Source: Branchiostoma belcheri
Taxonomy: Eukaryota > Chordata > Leptocardii > Amphioxiformes > Branchiostomatidae
DNA length: 64,000 bases
Assembly: GCF_001625305.1 (NCBI RefSeq)
Contig: NW_017802379.1
Location: 578,910 to 642,909, forward strand
Direction: 5' to 3'
The position numbers were made by a program, and so were the translations under genes. The notes beneath the pieces are model-generated. The model did not search any database, was not told where the DNA came from, and saw nothing but the letters and a program-made list of their open reading frames with translations. Position 1 is the stretch's first letter. Every line of letters starts with the position of its first letter. Below, in pieces: positions 1 to 15,170 of the stretch.

Positions 1-51
1 ACAGAGATTTTACTCCCAATGTGCAAAGAATTTTCATACTCACTGACAGTT

Positions 52-325
52 ATTTTGAGACACATTTTAACATGAAAACTTGGCAGGAATTTTTCGCAAA
101 CAGGCCTATAGGGCTGCTTCTACCATTCAAACATGGATTTCAGACCATAAATTGAGAGATTCAAATTGATTGAATTCAGTTCTCTTGAGACAAGTTTTCA
201 ACATGAAAACTTTGTGCAGGAACTTATCACAGACAGTCCTAGGACATTCAACGTTCAAACATAGACGGATTTCAAACCGTAGATTGAAAACGTCGAAGTG
301 TGATTCATTTGAGTTCTAAGGTTTG
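52..325. repeat. Two diverged tandem copies of a ~135-bp unit
   Basis: Two consecutive stretches, roughly 52-186 and 187-325, share in the same order the words GAGACA, AACATGAAAACTT, CAGGAA, TTCAAACATAGA/TGGA and GATTTCA. They are diverged tandem copies. The array may continue upstream of the window. No coding potential was seen. Confidence 0.5.
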
Positions 326-485
326 CCTGTCTTCTTCACTGCTGTGATTTATAAAGTCTGTCCTTTGTGTATGCACCTGACCCTGGGGTCAGAAAGGTGG
401 CCCTGGCATTTGGCTGTCAGACTTCAAAAGCGGTTTGCCCTTGGTCAAGTATATGATTATCACGTTACTGTAGGGTACCGGTATA

Positions 486-735
486 GGAGACCGGTGCTAT
501 GGCCAAGTAGGTAGAGTGTTCACCTTGCATTTGGTAGGTTGTGAGTTTGATCCGAATGCGATGCGAATCATACCAAAGACTGTTTTCTTGGCTTAACACT
601 CAGCATTTGGGAAAAAACATAGGATTTAAAGACACAACACGACCAGTGGACCAGCCCTCTGCAGTTGCTTGCACTACTGTGTGGCCCAAGGGCTTCTGAA
701 CCAGAAGTGGGCACTACTGTATGCACCACCTGGTG
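486..735 (+). mobile_element. tRNA-derived SINE-like element, copy 1
   Basis: The head has an A-box-like TGGCCAAGTAGG and, about 40 bp on, a B-box-like GAGTTTGATCC, as in tRNA-derived SINEs. The body (CATACCAAAGAC, CACTCAGCATTTGGGAAA, ACTGTGTGGCCCAAGGGCT) recurs at 10164-10345 in the same order, which makes this an interspersed family rather than unique sequence. Family name not known to me. Confidence 0.6.
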
Positions 736-1737
736 CAGGAAGGACTTTAACTAACTTAAACTTGTTCACTACAGTTACCATAGTGTTTTTTTAATTCCAG
801 TACAAGATACAAGTACAGCCGGACTAGAAGATAGTTACCCATGTAGACCAGCACTTATGATATAAGGAGTAACTCCAGGCTAAGCCAGTTAATGCTTGGT
901 GACCCGAAAGTCATTTAAACACTGCCCTTTGGCTATAAGTTTGAATAGGGACTGTCATTCTAGCATTAGCCAAGGTCAGGGTGTGCAATCCATCTGAAGT
1001 TTGTTTTGTTGAGTCAGCAATTACAAGTTCTTCATCTAAGCTTAACAACATAGAAGCAAGATACACGTAATCCCAATTATTCAAGCTTGTTAGACATAAT
1101 CATCATAAACGGTTGGTTTGGATTTGGTGTAATGTGTAGCTTTTATTTGATCCCCAGTTACTGGCTTGTTAGTATGTTATATTAGTGTACTTAAGGAAAG
1201 CTTAAGATTAGAGTGATTTACGCACAATACAGGGACGTGACAGTCAGCTTTAGACTTAAGGCCAGCAAAGCACAGAATGACGTACATATGTATTACCCTT
1301 TTGAAAGACACAGAAATAAAATTGATTTTTGCTACCGGTATGCCTGTAAGGTAAAGCATTCGTTTTCAACTGAGGTGAAGCATGATGCTTTGTCAAGTCG
1401 CTTCATTGTACATTAGTACTGCAGTAGTACAGATTCACTATATAACTTTTATTTTTAGCCAACAACATTGGGTCGACCCCTACTCTTCATGATAAGTGTG
1501 TTACGGTCTAAGAAGAATAATTAATATTGTCTAACAGTAACTTACAAGGAAGACTTGACTAGAATGACATTTTCAATATAATGGTTTTTCCTACTGCTTA
1601 AACATCTTTTTCTCAAAGAGTTCAAACAAGACTTATAAGTTCTTCTATATTTCAGCTGACCTGAGGGATGGCCATGCCTCCTGCATGTACATGTTTAGCC
1701 CATAATAACCCTGGAACCCCTTATGTTGCTCCCGTAG
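736..1737. other. No gene recognised; probable intron of the smoothelin-like gene
   Basis: About 1 kb with only short, unconvincing open frames on both strands. Because the first recognised exon (1738) begins mid-codon after a good acceptor, this stretch is probably intron, with the gene's 5' part lying upstream of the window. Confidence 0.5.
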
Positions 1738-6191
<4,454 letters not shown>

Positions 6192-7929
6192 AGAGTGACG
6201 CTTTAATATCTCTTTTAGAAACATACATAAGTTATTATGAGTGCTGGCAAACGTGTGACCTATTGCTCAAGTAGCAGTTATCTTAAAATTTTTGGGGCTT
6301 TCTTTTTTTTCAAGCCATAGTACTGCATTCTTACAGATTTTGAAATCAGTCTTTTGTGATAATTGAAACTGAATGTGTGATCCTAAACTTTATTCCTGCA
6401 GAGTTATGTTGAAAACAACTTTGGAAGCATTTGAACAATTGGTCACCAACAGCATACTAGTACATATACATGTAATATAGATAATATACACTACGGTTAT
6501 GGATATCAAATGTTGAGAGAGAGCACCCGAGTGTTGCAATACGAAAAGATATTTTATACCACTGCACGTGCCTTTTAGATGATGTAAGAGTTACGCCATG
6601 TGAAATATAGTGTAAGGCCACTATAGAAGTGCAACAGAAGTGTTTTTCTATCCAAGCCAACTATTAAACATGTAAGCTGTTGAACGACTTTTTTAAGAAT
6701 CATGCAACTGTTGAAGATTGGACGCGATTATGGATAGAAAAGTTTTTACTTCAGAATTGTGGTACCATGATTGTTGTGCAGTTGATTTAACAGGTTATAG
6801 AGTTTACTGAAGAAGGGTGACAAGTTTTATAAGAAGAATCTGCCATGTCATGTATGCCTCCTAGTGGACGTACAAGGAACTGCAGCGCACCTGTACATAG
6901 TGCAAGGCACACTCTGTATCCAACTACTGTATGTTATTTTGATACATTGTTGCAGTAAGTTCAATGTATTTGTACCATAATGTCAACATTTTTAACATGT
7001 CAGGTTTTTATATCATCATGTATAGAGGGAGATATATGTCTTTTATTTAACCAACCCATTTAAACAGCACTGAACATTTTACTGGGCAAGAGTCTTAGAT
7101 AAGATTTATACAGTAGTGACAGAATCCTTGGGATTGAAAGTTTTTAAACTGCTTCATGTACATTTTAGATAGACTTCTGTCCAGTTTACACAGGTATCAT
7201 TGCAAATCATGAAGAGATAGTTACTTGGGCCCAGGCCTGCTTGGGCCTGAGATGAAAGGTTCTAGTCTCATGCATGTAGATAGGCAATAATGCAAACAAA
7301 GCAATAATCCTGTATACATTCAGGGCTACTGTACAGATACAGATACAAAGGCACCATGTAATGTAATATCACTGTTGTAATATCCACAAAATACTGAAGT
7401 CTTATGCAGCTGGTAACAAAACACATGCTTGCCAACTGTGCAAAACTACATTAAGTTTGTAGAGTTTCTGAAGAAAATGGGGTCTGATGTATCTTCAAAG
7501 ATGAAATATCATGTACAATGTGTATTATCTAATTTTGCACTGCTAAATTCATGTAATCAAATGGGGACAAATAACAGCAAGGGCTTTTGTGGGGAGATCT
7601 AGAAATGTACTCCATGTCTCTGGCAAAGGGGGGAAGTTTTGGGGACCGTTGAAATGACATGTGAGTAAATCAGTTGGTAAAGTTAAAAAAAATGTATCTA
7701 ATGCAAAAAGAGGTCAGTACAGTGTAAATAAGTGCAAAATGTCCAAAAGTTTTAGGTTATTACCATCAGATAGGAATAGGAGCTGAAGTGTTATTGGAAG
7801 CTTTTTTTATGAAAGTTATACCTGTATTATTTCCACCTCAGAGGTTATCCGAATGCACCATGCATGGAGTGTTCAGTACCACACTTTTGTGCACCGTTTT
7901 GCTTCTCCAGAGGAGCATGAATGATTACG

Positions 7930-7935
7930 AATAAA
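7930..7935 (+). terminator. Polyadenylation signal of the smoothelin-like gene
   Basis: AATAAA about 1.74 kb downstream of the long-isoform stop, the first good plus-strand signal in the 3'UTR. It is only 256 bp from the stop codon of the convergent zinc-finger gene. Confidence 0.55.
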
Positions 7936-8190
7936 AGCCATGAAGTGATGGAAGCAAGCTGTATTTCTTTGTAAGATGTGATGTACGAGTTTCACGAAAT
8001 GTTCTACCAGCTACCAGCAAACCTAACATTATCATTCATCTTACATTGTTAGATCAAAAATACATACTACCTGAATCATCAAGACACTAAACAATACAAG
8101 CTTTACATATAATTCAATACAATAGTCTTTCGATCATCTTTTATACAAAATATTGGTTACATCTCTAAACAATCTCTACACAACAATATT

Positions 8191-11100
8191 TTATGGACTG
8201 TCTTTTCTCCTTTTGTTGGGTTCCTCCAACAGAGGATCTTCTGCCTTCCTCTTGTCCAAGCTCACATCAATACTGTCCACAAGCAGTTGATGCGAATCTT
8301 CCCCCACATCCATAATAATGTTAGAACTCTCTGGGACCCCGTCAGGTGCCATAAGCTCCCTGCCATCGTTGTCAGACCCGTTGGAACCGCCGTGCATGTT
8401 GTGTGTGACGTAAAGTGTCTGAAACTGCACCTGCTGCTGTGTAAGTTGTGAGCCGGTGGAGACAGACTGGACAGTCTCCTGGGATGCAGCAGTTTCAGAG
8501 TCTGATGGGGACAACATGGTCACCAGGATGGGGTGAGAGGCCTGGCGTGGGGAGGAAGAAATCAAAGTAGTTGATTAAAAGAAAACATTTTGCAACTATT
8601 TCAACTTCAATAAATCTGATGACTGCATAAGCCCCATCATACATATAGTTAATAAATATATAGCTAGCTGTAATTTAGCAAAGCCATAGCTTGTCAGTGC
8701 TAAGCTTTCCAGTACCATACTTTAAATTTCAAAGAAAACTTGAGCAGAGATATTAAGACGACTTCAAATACAAGGTCTATAAATTCTACTTAAGTTTGTG
8801 CAGTAACCTGGTGATACCATGTCCAGTGAGGTCCTTGCTGCCAGACATAGCAGTGACATCCAGTCTATAAAAGAGGAAACATGACTAGACTACGAAGTAT
8901 AACATTTATTAGAGCAGCTGATGTAGAGTGTTGGCTACCTGTTGTTTTCCCTGGTCGTGCTGACGGAGGAGGGCCACCTGCTGTTCCAACAGCTGCCTGT
9001 GCTCCCTGTTCAGTCTCTCGATCAACTCCTGGATCTGTGTGTCTGTAGTGTCATATAAAAAAGAATAATGCCCTGACTTATTTATTTCCAGAGTCTAACA
9101 AGTTTATATAACTACAACGTTACTACTCAAGTAGTGGGGTATAGTCATGGATATATCCATGCTACTAGTATCAGAATTGGGTTTATTTACGTGTACATAT
9201 TCTTCCAAAAAGTTAACAGACCTTCTGGTGGCTCCTGCTGTGTTCTCTGTCTGTCAGCCATACTGGGACTTGATGAGGAAAGGTCTTGCACCTGAATAAA
9301 CAAGCAAATGCTAGCTTGTTACCTCATACATTTTGTACATATATATATTAAACATCCAAGTCAATGTATGACTGCTGATATAAACTACTAGTAATTGGTG
9401 CACTTTCTGTCTTAAAATGCTGTTGTATGCTCCTAAAATGTCTGGAGTAGTCTGGAGGGCTGAATCCTGTCCCTTCCTTTCACCTGCTGCTTCAGCTGTG
9501 CTATCTCCTCCCGCAGCTGCCTCTCCATGTCGTCCCTGTCCACCTGCAGGAAAGGTGTAAAGGGTTAGCTATTCAGTCGTTTGAACGGCGATTTTAGTGT
9601 CCATTCAACGTCTTAATGGTAATGTTAGGATCTATTATGTTCTAAGAATAAAGTTTTTTGAGTTGAAGTCTTGGCGTGCAGATGTCTTTTTTTGCACTCC
9701 AGTGTTTTTTTGTTTTTTTTTCTTTTTTACTTCCACCTCCGTCATTGTCCAGACTTCCATTTCTTGCAAACATGAGCGGTAGACCCACGGGAGCACGAGA
9801 ATCAACATCCTCCTCCTCCCTTTACACAATCATCTTACACACCTGCAGCTGCTGGTTCTGCGCCTGCAGCTGCTCCACCTCCGCCTGCAGCTGCCTGCGC
9901 TGTTCCAGCAGCCGCAGGATGTTGTCCTGCGTCAGCGTGCCCTCAAGGTCGTCCTGAGACAGGCTGTTGGCATCCACCATGTCAGACTGAGCCTCGTAAC
10001 TCACGACTTCACAGTGATCGGCACCCAGGTCTCCCTAAGGGTTAGCACAACAACGAAATTGTGATCAAAAACTTTCATTTGGTACAGTGTTCTAGACAGC
10101 CTGAAAATTTTTCCATCATCTTGATTTTGTTTAACATAACATCATGTCAAATGACAGAAAGATGGGTGAGCCATACCAAAGACTTGGTACATACTGCTTT
10201 CTCTCCTTAGCACTCAGCATTTGGGAAAGAGTATGGCAGTTAAACACACACCAATACCAGTGGACTAGCCCTTTGTTGTAGTGATTGCACTACTGTGTGG
10301 CCCAAGGGCTATTGAACCGGAGATGGGATGGATAACTTTAACTTTAAGACTTATCCAATTCAATTACCTGAGCATTTTCTGGAATGAGGACAAATGTCTG
10401 ACCATCTGAAGTAGCCACGATCTCATTGGCTGCCACGCCATTTGGCACAGCTGTCTCTCCCTTGCTGTCATTGGTCAGCTGTGCGGTTGTCATGACAGCC
10501 TCAGTGAGGACAGGATGAATGCTAGAAAACTGGGAGGATGTGGTGGTGAGGGCGTGGGTAGCACTGCCTGCTTCTAGTAAACTGTCGCCTGGCTCAGGGT
10601 CGATCAGTTCCTGCCATCAAAACAGAAAAGGAAGAGTAACATTGTCACTGTTTCTGCACAATATTTGGAAGGCTATTGTAATGAACTAGCCAACAAATAC
10701 ATGTACAAATACAATCCTGAAAGTTCATCTGTATTGAATTAGTAGTTACATATTTAGAGTTAAAATTTTTGTTCCAACACAAGAGAATTGTTCTCACCTA
10801 GACTAAAGCTTTTGACCAGTTGATGTCATACTTCAGAGAAGCCACGTGGCAAGTCTTACTCGAGTCGAAGGCTCTAGGTGAGAACAATTCTCTTGTGTTG
10901 GGACAGACGTTTTAACTCTAAACAAATACAAACACACACATACTTTTGATATAGAGCTAATACAGTTTATTGTAACCATACTCTGAGTAGCAATAAGATA
11001 AAGAGAGAAAATCAGAACGTACATTTGGGATCTGTATCTGGAAGGTAGTCTGTGGGTGCCTGAAGTGTGTCTTGTAGTGCTTGACTGCCTCGTCTCTCCT

Positions 11101-12558
11101 GTTGAAGCCATTCCTGCACCTGTAGCAGTGCCAGTGGGCTCCCTTAAACCTCTTCTCACCCTTAATCACTCCCACAATCTCACAGGACTTACAGCAGCGC
11201 AGGACCTTCAACCCTGTAAATGTCAAAGCACAATGAAAAATAATCAAGATTTAAACCTGTCACTAGAGTCAGTAGGTATACTTATACTTGCTTATATACA
11301 ATGTAGGTAGATGTTTGTTCAACATTCCATCTGTTTCCAAAATACTATATTACATACAGATGTACCAGGTATGTGTGAAATTTTTTCCAGCTATGCCATT
11401 CAGGCCAACAGTCCATAACTCCAGGACTGCACATTTTCTGTTGACTTTCTTTTGAAATCTTTTGTCTTTAACCAAATTTTTCACTTTGACTACTTGTTTC
11501 TTCATGAATACATTTTCCCTATGAACACACAGACAGTTATAGTAACTTTAATATACTGCTAACATAGTAAAAAGATGTTTTTTTACCAGCAAACTCAATG
11601 CTCTTGTCCACATGCTTGACTCTGAAGTGTGCCTTGAGTATGACGGGGTCTCCATACGAGTCAGCCTTGGTACACAGTGGACAGTGGTAATGCACGCTGC
11701 TCCTGTTGGCACAGGTCTGGTCGATACACGACTGTGGGGTGTAGTTCAGCTCTGTGCCCTTCAGTCGGACAGATGGGTGGGTCTGTGTGGGATAATAGAT
11801 ACTTTGTTATTCATAACAAGTCGCAAGTTTTCAAGAAATTGTATCTAGCCTGGTACACGCTGCTTCTGTTGGAACAAGTCTAGTCGATACACGACTGTGA
11901 AGTGTAGTTCAGCTCTGTACCCTTCAGTCGCACAGACATGACAGATGGGTGAGTCTGTGGGGGATGATAGATAACGTTTAAAAAAAATTGTACCTAGCTA
12001 AATTATGCTTCAAACTGGAAGACACTTAGGACTGGAAAGACCTACATGTAATCATTTCTCCAAGCAGATGTTGGGAGGGATAATTTTCTGGCTTGTTCTG
12101 TGGCAGAGAACCCCGAAGATGCAATGTTTTCATGCAATTTGTTTGCCTTCTTTCTCCAAATCGACATATAACGAGGTAATGTTTTTATCTTTCCCCTCAC
12201 TATGATTTTTTTTGCGTTATGCTAAATGCCCCTGGTGCAATCCCCCTCCCTCCTTCCAAGATCGCCCCTGTACAAGTACCCCTCTACAAAATAGAATAGA
12301 ATCTCCACGTCCAGCTATACAAATCAGTCCAGGATTTCATATCTAATGCATCAAAAACAGCATGTTATAAGAAGCATAATTTTTATGTCAAGTATCAGCA
12401 GCTCAGGAGCTCATATGCAGACGACGTTTCCGACATTTTCCATCAAGAAGACGTCGGCATAAATTCTGCCCCTGCGAAACTCGTCATTCTCGCAGCATCT
12501 CCTATCGACTGCTTACCTGAATAGCTCCCGGGTTGGCCTGAGTTCTTATGATTTCCAT
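8191..12558 (-). CDS. C2H2 zinc-finger / coiled-coil nuclear protein, 501 aa, complete; family not recognised
   Basis: Ten exons (transcription order): 12558-12517, 11782-11587, 11213-11023, 10610-10368, 10034-9843, 9543-9484, 9291-9222, 9042-8939, 8864-8808, 8541-8191. Phases agree throughout and total 1506 bp. Two zinc fingers occupy residues ~36-140: CPLC with H-x4-H, then a canonical C-x2-C-x12-H-x3-H in HWHCYRCRNGFNRRDEAVKH, separated by a cysteine-rich GLKVLRCCKSC. Next comes an acidic/serine region with DGQTFVLIPENAQ, then glutamine-rich coiled coils (LLEQRRQLQAEVEQLQAQ; IQELIERLNREHRQLLEQQ), and a basic C terminus (NKRRKD) that looks like a nuclear localisation signal. A transcriptional regulator is inferred. 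The 57-bp exon 8808-8864 fits by phase but has unusual composition and is the weakest. Confidence 0.8.
10164..10345 (+). mobile_element. SINE-like element, copy 2 (5'-truncated)
   Basis: Shares with the element at 486-735 the ordered words CATACCAAAGAC, CTTAGCACTCAGCATTTGGG, CAGTGGAC-AGCCCT and ACTGTGTGGCCCAAGGGCT. The tRNA-like head is missing. It lies in an intron of the zinc-finger gene, antisense to it. Confidence 0.6.
10755..10920. mobile_element. 166-bp MITE with ~50-bp terminal inverted repeats
   Basis: Starts TAGAGTTAAAA, then GTTCCAACACAAGAGAATTG and TTCTCACCTAGA; the right end is the near-perfect inverse, closing TTTTAACTCTA. It is a foldback element in the zinc-finger intron. One arm of the same family (GAGTTAAAACTTTTGTTCC) recurs at 51783 inside BLTP2. 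Confidence 0.75.
11852..11971 (-). pseudogene. Decayed partial duplicate of zinc-finger exon 2
   Basis: About 110 bp copies the 5' part of exon 2 (11587-11782) plus its acceptor, lying upstream of it in transcription order. It reads THPSV-MSVRLKGTELNYTSQSCID and then a TAG (complement of 11880-11882) where the true exon has CAG. It also carries a 9-bp insertion and a P-to-S change. It lacks the zinc-binding part. Splicing into it would truncate the protein, so it is a relic or a poison exon. Confidence 0.7.
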
Positions 12559-12760
12559 CCCTCGCTACTGCGTGGCCGATTTGTGCCTGAGTTGTCCGGA
12601 CAAACTCATTTTAAAAACACCACCTTTGTGCAGAAAATCACCAAAATGGTGACATCACGGAACGGCAGGTCGGCGTGACGTCACCGTGACGTTTTCCACC
12701 CATCATCCCACAGGGCCGACCAGTCCATTTCAAATGAGGGGGTTTCAAAAAACCTTTTTA
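12559..12760 (-). promoter_or_regulatory. Putative promoter of the zinc-finger gene with a CRE
   Basis: Immediately upstream of the ATG at 12558, CpG frequency rises. A full cAMP-response element TGACGTCA lies at 12676-12683, with GTGACGTTT 10 bp further and GTGACATCAC near 12650. A cluster of CREB/ATF-type sites is inferred to be regulatory; no start site can be read directly. Confidence 0.5.
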
Positions 12761-13790
12761 CTCCGTGAAGGAGGTCAGGACCTCCGGACGGAGTGTTGTA
12801 ATCGGCTGATTTTTCATGTTCGCAGTCAAAACACTGGGTTCTCTTTGTGTAATCGGCACGCAATTTTATACGCCGTCTGCGGGCATGCCCGTGTTGATGC
12901 ACGAATGTGTATTTTTGCCGTTGCTGCTTTCGCGGTCAATGTAATATCGCAGACGCACCCCTACAATTACGAGGCGAATTGGAATGGTCCAGAAAAACGC
13001 GTTGTTTGGAATAGCAGTGGGGTTCAAAAAAGTTCATGCAGATACGGGGTGGTTTTTATAAGTGGTTCCAGATGTTTTTGCCCATGGTTAAGAGATGCCA
13101 AGTTTTTTGGAAGATGTTCGCAGCCAAAACGCATTCTTCCGTACGTCGCATTTCTGTGTAATTTCGCATGTGGTGTTGCATTATGTCCGGGATGATGCAC
13201 GTCTTTTTATTTTTACCGTAGCTGTTTTGATATTGGAGTAAATGCTTATTTTCGAAACATCCCCATTTCTTTGAAATGGTTTCGTCCGTTTATGCAACTG
13301 TTACTGCGCTAATGACGACCAGTCGCGCTGTCCTGATACACCGCGAATGTGCGAGTGTTCCCTGTAGACAGTCCCGGGAGTCATTTTTTTGCACATTCCA
13401 GGAGCCAAACCAAAATACGTTCATGAACCGAGTCCAAAAACCGAAACGTGAAAATCGGATGATCGGACCTGATGTACATTTCTCTTTCTATAGATTGTAC
13501 ACACAATACACACATCTTTAGATAATCTGGCCATGGCAGGTTAAAAAAAAAGTAACCCTGAATCATACTAGATTAGCGTAAATGCATGTTAATGCGTTCA
13601 AAACAAGAAAAAAATTGTTTCCGGGTATTAATCTCTTGAATCACGGCGCTGAATATTGACGCAAAAATATTTCGGGCATCGCGCGCCCTTCCCGCGTCAC
13701 GTGTAGGCATCTCGCATCTCTGATTGGTTGTTGCGTCTTAAGATGACTGAGCCGACGCGCGTTTAAACAATTTTTCTTTGTTCGATTTAT
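12761..13790. other. CpG-containing intergenic region, no gene recognised
   Basis: Open frames here (for example 12686-13195 on plus) have no recognisable domain, no splice context and unusual composition. An E-box CACGTG near 13698 and an inverted CCAAT (ATTGG) near 13722 are present. I see no supported gene. Confidence 0.4.
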
Positions 13791-13890
13791 CACACTTCAC
13801 AGAGAATTGTCGCCAATGGCTACTTCTTTTTGTTGCAATATATAATACTTCACGGAGAATTGTCGCCTATGGCTTCTTGTTTTTTTTTAA
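13791..13890. repeat. Two tandem copies of a ~58-bp unit
   Basis: The motif ACTTCAC-(A/G)-GAGAATTGTCGCC followed by ATGGCT-CTT occurs twice, about 58 bp apart. No coding potential. Confidence 0.55.
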
Positions 13891-14083
13891 TTCAGCAACT
13901 TATACCATTTATAATGCAAATATACTTTGCCATAATCACCTATGATGTGTATTTCTAACTAGTTTAATGAGCCTCATGCTTTGGGCCATTTTTGCAAACT
14001 TGTGTTACAATTTCAAAATTCGAAGTCAAAGTGAAAGTCAAAATTCAGAAACATTACTTCGGCCATAACCACTGTAAAATCAC

Positions 14084-14089
14084 TTTATT
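14084..14089 (-). terminator. Likely polyadenylation signal of PGAM5
   Basis: TTTATT on plus is AATAAA on minus, about 1.08 kb downstream of the PGAM5 stop at 15171. It would place the hairpin element at 14295-14377 inside the 3'UTR. Confidence 0.45.
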
Positions 14090-14285
14090 TCATCAACAGT
14101 AAATATATAATTCCATGCGATCAGGAAGACAATCTCCAATCTTTCATTAGGTGCAGTTTTCTTCTTCAAAGTGGGCTTGGAGAACTTCTCCCCCTAGCGA
14201 TACACATCAAAACTGCATTTAGAACTAAGGTTGATACTGGCAAACAAAAGAGAAGAAACTGGGAGAAAACTTTAAACTAGAAGGA

Positions 14286-14386
14286 AGTGTAAAGTAGCCT
14301 GGGTGCCATCCGAATTTGTAACGGCTCCCCCGATTTTTTCGGGGGAGCCGTTACAAATTCAGATGGCACCCAGGCTAAGTGTAAAG
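14286..14386. mobile_element. Near-perfect 83-bp foldback element with 9-bp target duplication
   Basis: Left arm 14295-14332 (TAGCCTGGGTGCCATC onward) and right arm 14340-14377 pair over 38 bp with one mismatch, around a 7-base loop. AGTGTAAAG occurs on both sides (14286-14294, 14378-14386), so a 9-bp target-site duplication is intact. This indicates a young MITE. It lies in the presumed PGAM5 3'UTR and would form a very stable RNA hairpin. Confidence 0.8.
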
Positions 14387-15170
14387 TAATAAATCTCATG
14401 TTGACCTTAAATATTAGTACCAGCACATCAGCACCAAAGTGTTGCATATCTTTCGCTCTTTTTTAAATGACATGCTGTGTATGTATCTCTAAGACCTGTA
14501 TTTGCTTAACATTACATACTCAAACCTTGAAGCAGCAAGGGATGAACTCAAACAAGGAAGACTGTATACAGTAACATCTGGAAGTACCAGTAGTTACCAC
14601 ATGGGTTCACCATTGTTACTACATGTGTAATAGCCTGCCCTAAATCTTATGATACCATGTATACACACATCTAACCAACATCTTACTCACTCACACTCAC
14701 TATCCCTTTTATTGTCTGTGATTGTGCATAGAAAATACTGACACCATGTATATTTATCACAGGTACATTTATAAATAGGGTAGATATAAGTATAGAGGAT
14801 GTTGCATTTTTGGTATACAAAATGTACTTAACAACAGCAAGGTGCATAACAAAAATACCAGTGGAAATTTTCGGACTTGGCCCAGTCTGTAAATAGATAC
14901 AAATCGGTATAAACTTCTAGTCCACTTTATAGTACACATACTAAATATTGCTATTCTATACTACCATTGTACCTGGCTTCTCCCTGACTGAGGACTCCTG
15001 TTGTACAAAAAGCAAAGAATGACATGTACATTTGTCATACTGTACTGTCTATCTGTTTACATCTACGAAAATACAATACTTCACACTTCTAAAATCTCGC
15101 TGCAAAAGTGGTTTAAAATGTGAATCAATCAGGCTTGTCTTGTAGCAGCTTGTTGGTATCATATTAGTGG

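Noticed and set aside
12686..13195. 169-codon plus-strand open frame upstream of the zinc-finger gene
   Set aside because: No recognisable domain, no paired splice sites, unlike codon use; better explained as CpG-bearing promoter-flanking sequence.
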